The notes under the pieces: model-generated
The model's database searches: none
What the model was told of the DNA's origin: nothing
Seen by the model: only the letters and a program-made list of their open reading frames with translations
Program-made: the position numbers and the translations under genes
Assembly (NCBI GenBank): GCA_003024985.2
Contig: PXIH01S0034355.1
DNA: 11,434 nucleotides
Strand: one strand, 5' to 3'
Source of the DNA: Euperipatoides rowelli
Lineage: Eukaryota > Onychophora > Udeonychophora > Euonychophora > Peripatopsidae
In this document: positions 1-6,922 of the stretch, one piece after another
Position numbering within the stretch: the first letter of the stretch is position 1
Layout of the letters: each line of letters starts with the position of its first letter

Positions 1-1107
1 AATACATTGTAATCATATTTCATAAGGCAGAAAAACAATAGAAAATTTCAAATAATTAATACAGGTAAGATAATTTTCTTTTTTAACTGTTGGATCAGCC
101 GTAAACATTTTATAATCAAAAATTACAGTACGGTGCAGAACATTTTTAGTAACATCATATAAAGGACAGATAATTTTATTTTTGTAAAATTGTAAACTTT
201 ACCGCTCCCGTTAATAAATCAAATCTATGGGAGCTGCCATTTTGAAATTGAAAACGGGGGGAGGTCGATCACAAGAAATTAGAAGAATTATAAGTAGCTC
301 TTAAAGTCTTAAAGGTTGAACATGCCTGGCCTACAGTATTCAAATTTTAGTCTTAGGCTAAACCAAAGTGCAAGCGTGTGTGTATATACTGTCCATTTTT
401 CGACTTTACGACTTGAATTTTTTACAAGTACTCACTAAGTATTCTATCATATCTTAACTTAAATTTTTTTTTTTTTCTAACAAGTTTGAACATTTATTAT
501 TAATGTTTGTAACTGTTTACTTCGTTTATCGGGGATTGAGTTCCCCACAATCCTTGGCTGAAACATTAAAGATGTTTATTAAATATTCAATAAACAATAC
601 AGATGCATATGTAGTCTTCTAGATAAAAGCCTACAGAATGAAATCTTATTTCATTCCTTATATTATTATTTCATATATTTATGGGGGGAAATAATTAATG
701 TACCTTGTAAATTATTTAAATTGAGAAATTATTGATGTAGGCTATATGTTTTTATTTTGCAATCGAATGTAATTTTAATTTATTTGTTTGTTTACAAAGG
801 TATTGACAATCAGTCAATCTATGTCCAAATTATCCCCTTCCCCTAGCCCCTAAAGTCCTTTTGTTGAAAGCTGTTAAGAAATTTAATCTTATTTATTGAA
901 ATAAATTAAAATCTAGAAAGATTTTAATAAGTCTTAAGAAACTTTTATTCAACATTTATATTACGTTTTTGCTGAAATGTTTGGTTACCTTAGCAAGAAG
1001 ATGAAGCTGAGAAAATTATGTTTAATATTTAATAAAAAGTTATTGTTAAAGTTTATTATTATCACTGGATGGTGCTGTTGTAAATTTTGCATAAAAGGAA
1101 GTTGTTT

Positions 1108-1131
1108 ATTACCATAGCAACCAATCAGCTG
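1108..1131. promoter_or_regulatory. Candidate RFX X-box overlapping a CCAAT box and an E-box
   Basis: On the minus strand, 1121-1108 reads GTTGCTATGGTAAT. This matches the RFX palindrome GTTGCCATGGTAAC at 12 of 14 positions. It shares its last base with CCAATCAG (1121-1128), a good NF-Y core with the usual flank, which in turn overlaps the E-box CAGCTG (1126-1131). RFX proteins bind X-boxes in promoters of ciliary and other genes, and a neighbouring CCAAT box is a known promoter arrangement. A TATA-like CCTTTTATG lies about 15-20 bases further along on the minus strand (about 1090-1098). No supported coding exon lies nearby on either strand, so the element could be an intronic enhancer, an unannotated promoter, or chance. 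Confidence 0.3.
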
Positions 1132-1343
1132 TTTTGTAGGTGTGGAAGAGACACTCCTAGCAATTGTTGTGTATAAATTACGAAAATGTACACAAATTCA
1201 TTCTGGTGACAAATTTCCTGAACACCCAATTTCATCATTTTCTAACCTAATGCTGAAGATAAAATTGCACATTTCTAATCAAACAATAATTTTTAATATG
1301 ATTTGCTATAAATCAAATTATATTTATTAGCAATGAATATTAA

Positions 1344-1640
1344 CAACGAAGAAAAGCTGACCATAATGTTCCTGATAAATTTTACCTATATTCTACAACT
1401 CAATGTATCCCGAGAAAGCAGATGTTAATAAAGCTGATTCAAAACAGAGCCAAGCTGACAAACTGATGCAAATAAAGCAGATAATCCAGCAGAGATCCGA
1501 ACCAAACTTTTAATCCAGACTTCAACTGTTAAATCCATGGTAAAAGAGACTTTCTTAGAGATAAACTTTGTAGCAGATACTTAAATCCAGAGACATTTTT
1601 TAAATCCTGATAATATTCAATAATCCTGAATCCTAACTTA
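1344..1640 (+). pseudogene. Possible decayed coding fragment split over three frames
   Basis: This stretch is less AT-rich than its surroundings, and open pieces with hydrophilic, protein-like composition succeed each other in different frames. Frame 3 gives a piece around 1344-1403 containing KADHNVPDKFYLYSTTQ. Frame 2 gives a 36-residue peptide from an ATG at 1403 to a stop ending at 1513, rich in K, Q, D and A. Frame 1 then gives a piece from about 1501 to a stop near 1590, containing TSTVKSMVKETFLEINF. Each piece is short and ends in a stop, and no splice sites link them. I do not recognise the family. It may be a remnant of a transposon or processed gene, a non-coding RNA exon, or chance. 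TAATCC or AAATCC recurs six times between 1482 and 1626. Confidence 0.2.
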
Positions 1641-3163
1641 AATTTAATTCCCTTCCTTCCCCTTTATATACTGTACCATAGATTGGCTCTACCTAAACTT
1701 CATTAAAATAATTTTAGTCATGACTTATTTTTAATATTCTATAAAATATTATTGGGATATTTATTAATTGTAATATTTTGGGAATTGTGATTTTTTTGTT
1801 CAAATATAATTTTAAAGAATAAACATGTGCTTCTAATTCAATTTTTGTCTCCTCATTAGTTTTATCAACATGTATTTTTAATTTCTACATGAAGTTGTCT
1901 AATTTCAGTCAAATTAATAAAATGGGGTCCCCTTTCATCTTATTACATATTGCAATCTAATCTCAAATATCAAGAATAAATAAATACCAGCATATTGTAA
2001 TGTGTAATCCTTTATCTTTATTTGTCATGTCTTAGAACCTGTATCTGATTAATAAACACCTAACATTTAACATACATTGTAATAATATGGTAACTGTAAG
2101 TCAATTAGGCTAAATCTATTTTCTGGATATATTTGATAGCTCAGTTTATCGTGTTTATAAAGTTAAGTTTCAATAGCGCTTTCAAAGATACTTTTATCTG
2201 TAGGTGTAGTTTAACGAGCTCTACTTTGATAAACCTAATAAAGACAATTGCAATGTTTAATTTACGGGCCTTATAAAAGATAATCCTCTGGATCAAGTCT
2301 TACGGCTTGGTTTTTCCTTACTTCCATGTTTCAACCTCCTTCCCTTTAGCCCAGCTCATATCCTCTAATTCAAAATTCTTTTCTCCCATGTCACATTCCA
2401 CCAATCACCACTCAATTCTCTCCCTTCCATTGTTATTTCAAATTCTCCGAGTATTAATATTGGCCATTAATAACACTAGATATTGCACTTTTTTTTATTG
2501 AAATTTTGAAATAATTTGCTTATGACTCTTGAGATTAAAGAAATAGATTGATTGCTTAGAATTTAAGAAATCTGCTTGTTTAAAAAAAAAAAAGTTTTAA
2601 AACTTTAGCATTGTCCTGTGGTTTGAGACTACTAAAATTATCAACAGACCATTAATAATCACATTTCAAAGGTATTTTACACAGCCATTTTAAAATTTTA
2701 AAAATGTTAACTTCTTATTATACAATAGCTAATCTTAATATAAATTTGGCTTAGAAAGAGATAAACCAAATTAGAATTTTTGATAAGCTTGTTTTCCACA
2801 AATTTCTAAATAATAATAAAAGACTTTATATTTTCCATGTTGTTATACTTATATAATCTAAATATTTTATGGGGGAAGGGACATTTGGGAATGTATTTCA
2901 ATGATTTTCTTGGAAATGTTTTATCTTAGCACTGTGATTTCCAGGTTGGGAACTCTGACAAGGACCTTGTGTATCAAATATCTGGTGCTTTCTATAAACT
3001 TAACTTTTGTTTTTTTTAAATGAATAATCTATAGTAAACAAATTGTAAATTATATATTATTGCATGTAATATAAGCTTTTATAAAATTCTAAAATAGTAC
3101 CGGTATTACTAGTTTTTTATCCCCACTTATGGAGAATTTTTAAGTTTTTTTTTTTTTTTTTAG

Positions 3164-3340
3164 ATTAAAGAAGTTAACATTTCTCGTTGTGAGCGAGAAC
3201 TACATAAAACTTTATGTAATATTCTCACAGAACTAGAGCCTTGGGAACCTAAACTTATTCAAGCTACTAAGAGATCTCGTTTAAAAATTCGTAAGGAATA
3301 TGATGATTTTCAAAAGCAACCACCTGAGGTAGAACCAAAA
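3164..3340 (+). CDS. Internal exon, charged LEPWEPKL segment of a large nuclear protein (possibly BRD10/KIAA2026-like)
   Basis: The exon has 59 codons and no stop. It starts after a run of 17 T ending in TAG, which is itself an in-frame stop at 3161-3163, and ends at the strong donor GTAAGT at 3341. In this frame both ends are phase 0, and it joins the terminal exon without a break. Residues 7-21 (SRCERELHKTLCNIL) look helical. They lead into LEPWEPKL at 24-31, then a basic helix with TKRSRLKIRKEYDDF at 35-49, and a proline-containing exit (QPPEVEP). There is no signal peptide or membrane segment. The segment resembles, from memory, the region following the bromodomain in BRD10/KIAA2026 proteins; no alignment was run. 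Being 177 bp and symmetric, the exon could be skipped without shifting the frame. Confidence 0.82.
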
Positions 3341-5184
3341 GTAAGTATCAAAGTATTCTCAGCATTATGAAATATCAATATGTTAAGAACAGTATATCTA
3401 TATCCTAATTTAACAAGTAGCATTTAGAAAATGTCACCCAATTTATAGCTTAATCACTGAACTTTATATCTTAGAGCTTAGCAGTTCAGCTGCATTGAAA
3501 TGAATACTCCGAGTTGAAAGTCGTTTAATCAACTAGGCTAGTCGGGTTTTTTTAAACTAGTAGTTGATTTTAATTTTCAGATTGACAAATTATTTCTTGT
3601 TCAAATCCCCTTCCCTCACCAGATGGTCTGGTCATACATGACACCCTATAAGAAAGATAAAATATGAAATGCATCTTTAATTTTTTTTAAACATTCCAAT
3701 CAAAGTATTAAAAAAATTGTAAATTACTGTAAGTTCTTTAATTTTTAAATTATGTATTTTAAATATTTAGAAATTACAGTATTATAAATTAAGATTTTTT
3801 TAAAAGTTTATATAAAATAACTGAAATCTTCAGAATTTTCTTAGATTTAAAGTTACACCCTTCCCTTTTAAAATGGACATTTCCTGTTTTTGTACTAAAT
3901 ATAGCCATGACATAAGACTTTGTTTACCAGCAAGAAGTGATTGAACTTTTTTTTAAATTCTTTTGAATAAAGATTTTTTCTTATTTCCTACATTTTTTAA
4001 TTTTTTAAATCTTTATTGACAAAGTAGTAGTAGTTAAAAAATGCAGATTATAAAATATTTTGTATCATACGGTACTTGAAAATGTTTGACTTAAAAAGTT
4101 TTAAACTTAGCTTCCAGGAAGCTACTGTAGTCTTTAATTTATATCTTGTTCATGGGGACTATCTNAAGCATGTAGCTTATCTTTTTATGCTTCTCTATAA
4201 TCATGCTTGTTCAACACTTTTCTACACACAAACACATGATACTGGCAAGAAGCTAATGTTTTTTTTTTCCTTTCACATAATCATATTTTAATATTAGTTT
4301 TTTTACAGTTTAAAATTCCCTTAATTATGAAAAAAGCAAATGAAATATTTCTATAAAACTCTTTGTTTTATTATGTGGTGATGTCACTGTGCTAGCTATA
4401 GCTACTACAAAACTAACATTTTAAACTTTTTTTTAAAAAAAAAAAATAAACTTTTAGGAAATTTTAACTTAATTTAGAAAAGTTATTTACAGTAATATTT
4501 ACTCTATTGTTAAAAAAAAAAAACTATTAACTGCATTAAATAAATTCCTAGCCTTTCTATTGTCTTAAACTACTGTAAATAACAATAATAAGCAGAAACT
4601 TATTAAAATCACAGATGCGTTTTTCATAAAATATGCATTGGACGCAATTTCATAGACAGTTTATTTTAATATATATAGTAACTTTAAATTCAATCTTTTT
4701 TTTTTTCAAACATGAAAAACTTTAGAGGGGCCATGACTAAACTATTATTTTGGAGTCCATCTGTAAACAAAATTTAGGGGCTCCTAGTATCTTTGAAAAA
4801 ACATTATCACAAACAAAAATTAATTTTTAAAAATGTGTGCATTTGTAAGAAATATATACTGTAGTAGAGGAAATTTCTTTTATTCTAAAATTAAAGGGAA
4901 CAATTCTTTTTTATACTGCTTATCAAGTGAAATAAGTTATAGTGCAAATTATTCTAATTTTTTTAATCAAATTTTTAGCTAGCAAATGTTTCGTGCTTTT
5001 ATCTTAATATCAAAATTCCTGGATTTAAAAAAAAAAGCCAATAAGTTGCATTTGAAAGACATTCTCAATATTTGATAAATAATAGCCACTTAGATGCTGA
5101 GTTGCGTATCATCTAATATTTCATTTAGTAAAAACTTTACCAAAAAAATGTACAGTAGTTCCTTTTTTAACATTGAAAAATCAA

Positions 5185-5207
5185 ATATATATATATATAT
5201 ATATATA
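5185..5207. repeat. (AT)n microsatellite
   Basis: Alternating AT runs without interruption for about 11 units inside the intron. It is a simple sequence repeat, probably length-polymorphic. Confidence 0.95.
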
Positions 5208-6754
5208 AATCACAGCAATAAAATTATTTAATTGGGAATTGTATTCTTTTCTAATGATTTGTTTGCCAGAGGCATTCAAAATTTTACTAGATTACTACAT
5301 GAATTCTGATGCTGTTACGACACATTAAAGGATTTTTAAAAAAAATGCCATGCTCGAGACACTAAGTTATTACTTTGGCCTTGGCTTGAAGCCTAATAAT
5401 ATTTAATATTTATTTATTCAGCAACTTTGTTCATGCGTGTTAGTATATTTAATATTTCTAAAAAGTGACACGAACCTAATAGCATTGCAAATGATTTTCA
5501 GATGTCCAACATTCTGACATTAGCTTGAACTAATGGCTTTATATTAGAATTTATATTCATTACTAATTTATCTTTTATCGTAGTCACTATTCTATAAACC
5601 AACTGTTACTGTTTGGCATTTCAATATTTTAACAACCGGCATGGAGAGAATAATAATATTAAACAGCAGGATATTTTATTTTGATATTTTAACTCCTGAT
5701 ACGGGGTGCCTGCTGAATATTACCACTGAGTGTTATACAAACATCTACGGTATTTGTAAACTGTTATAGAAATTTAGAAAAGATTTTTATAATGAAAATA
5801 TAGTATTCTGTTATTGACAGTGATTTCGGTGAGGGCTTCTGTTGTCCACAAAATTTTTGTGAAGTCACAAAATCGTGGAAAACCACATTCCTTTGTTACC
5901 CATTAGAGCTCACTAGTCGTAATGAACAAATAAAAAGCCTTCCTGCTCAGCTGTCAACTGCTAATGGACAGTGGGATTGTGATTTTTTTGTATATTTAAA
6001 GTCATTGTAGTTTTTATATTTAAGCATGAAGTGCTTTATAACATTTTAAATTACTGTAGATTAAACTGGATTTAAAATGCTATTAACACTTCTAAATTCA
6101 ATATTAATATGTAAAAAAAAAAATTTTAATCTAAAAAAATTTAATTGAACAAATATTTTTCTTCAAAATAAGCATCAAAACTGTTCACATAGAGCAATTC
6201 TATGACAATTTACCTTTCATTTGACATATTGGGCACAATTTTATAATTCAAATACAATGACCTATAGATGACAAATAACACTGCCATACGAAAAAGGAAA
6301 AAAATCATTTACCTTCAAAAGAAAAATCATCAAAAACATTTACGTTTTCAATATATTTTATTAAAAAAGAATCCTATATAATCAGCCATTTAAGCTCGAA
6401 CCTTTCAAAATTATGTTTAAATCATAATTAAAATGTCGTTTCATAATGTGATCAAAGTGATAACTATCACATGATCTGCAAATGAGCTTAAATGTTGATC
6501 TATTGATTAATCTGTACTTGTGTAAAAAAAAATAGGCCTATTACATTTCATAGGGATTTTTATGTACTTTAACCCTTTTAGGCTAAGATAGTCCTATATT
6601 GAGTTTGATTTGTATGATCAAGTAATAATTATTTTATTTGTGTTCCAATTAGTTAATAATAGTGTTTAGCATTATACTGTAGCTCTCAATAAATTAGTTT
6701 GTATATAAATTGGCAGAGGAATTGAGCTCACAATTGTTAAATTAGTAAATAAAG

Positions 6755-6790
6755 TATACTGTATATACAGTTTATACTGTATATACTGAG
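6755..6790. repeat. Tandem pair of 18-bp units with core TATACTGTATATAC
   Basis: Positions 6755-6772 and 6773-6790 are two adjacent 18-bp units whose first 14 bases are identical and whose last four differ. The core is close to a palindrome, and GTATACTGTATATAC at 6754-6768 can fold on itself. The same 14-mer recurs once more at 10657-10670, beyond the gene. It lies about 130 bp upstream of the terminal exon's acceptor, in the intron. Confidence 0.85.
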
Positions 6791-6922
6791 TATAGAGGCT
6801 ACTTTATATGTTAAGAATATTGCCTATATAATTTATACACACAGGGTAAGGATTCATTCATTATAAAAAATATATTGAAAGATGTATTTATTCAAACTGA
6901 TTAAAATTATTTTCTGTTTTAG

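Larger units (their letters stand above)
1..3163. other. Gene-free AT-rich DNA, probably the upstream intron
   Basis: No reading frame with flanking splice signals and coding-like composition was found on either strand. The region must be transcribed intron at least close to 3163, because the exon that follows is internal: it starts at a poly-T/TAG acceptor and has no start codon. How far the intron extends upstream is not visible. Contents worth naming are a possible RFX/CCAAT composite site (1108-1131), a stretch with broken coding character (1344-1640), and a pyrimidine-rich block at about 2310-2430 that could be an old repeat fragment. A good donor-like site (ACAG then GTAAGA) lies at 61-70, but no exon could be supported in front of it. 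Confidence 0.6.
3341..6922 (+). other. Intron between the two coding exons (3582 bp, GT-AG)
   Basis: The intron begins GTAAGTATC and ends in TTTTCTGTTTTAG at 6922. Its terminal TAG is an in-frame stop, so readthrough into the last exon is blocked. It is strongly AT-rich with many homopolymer runs. Inside it are a hairpin-rich block with a B-box-like word (about 3475-3660), one undetermined base at 4165, an (AT)n microsatellite (5185-5207), a small hairpin cluster at 5846-5878 within a less AT-rich patch (5821-5990), and a tandem duplication at 6755-6790. No further exon was found. The longest frame inside, about 4076-4291 on the + strand, runs through the undetermined base and has neither acceptor nor donor of quality. 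Confidence 0.85.

Noticed and set aside
1-64. Exon ending at the donor-like ACAG/GTAAGA at 61-70
   Set aside because: The frame that would join the next exon in phase 0 has a TAA 12 bases before the donor, and the only open piece is about 11 residues with no clear acceptor.
1142-1330. 62-codon frame on the + strand
   Set aside because: The frame lacks splice or promoter evidence of its own, has A/T-driven composition and ends in a low-complexity tail; length alone is expected by chance.
2307-2501. 64-codon frame on the + strand
   Set aside because: Its Ser/Leu/Phe/Pro content simply reflects the pyrimidine-rich block, and there are no flanking signals.
4076-4291. 71-codon frame on the + strand
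   Set aside because: It runs through an undetermined base inside the intron and ends in a poly-T region; there is no family resemblance.
4393-4404. Perfect 12-bp palindrome TAGCTATAGCTA
   Set aside because: Short palindromes of this length are not surprising in AT-rich DNA, and nothing around it suggests a binding site or mobile element.
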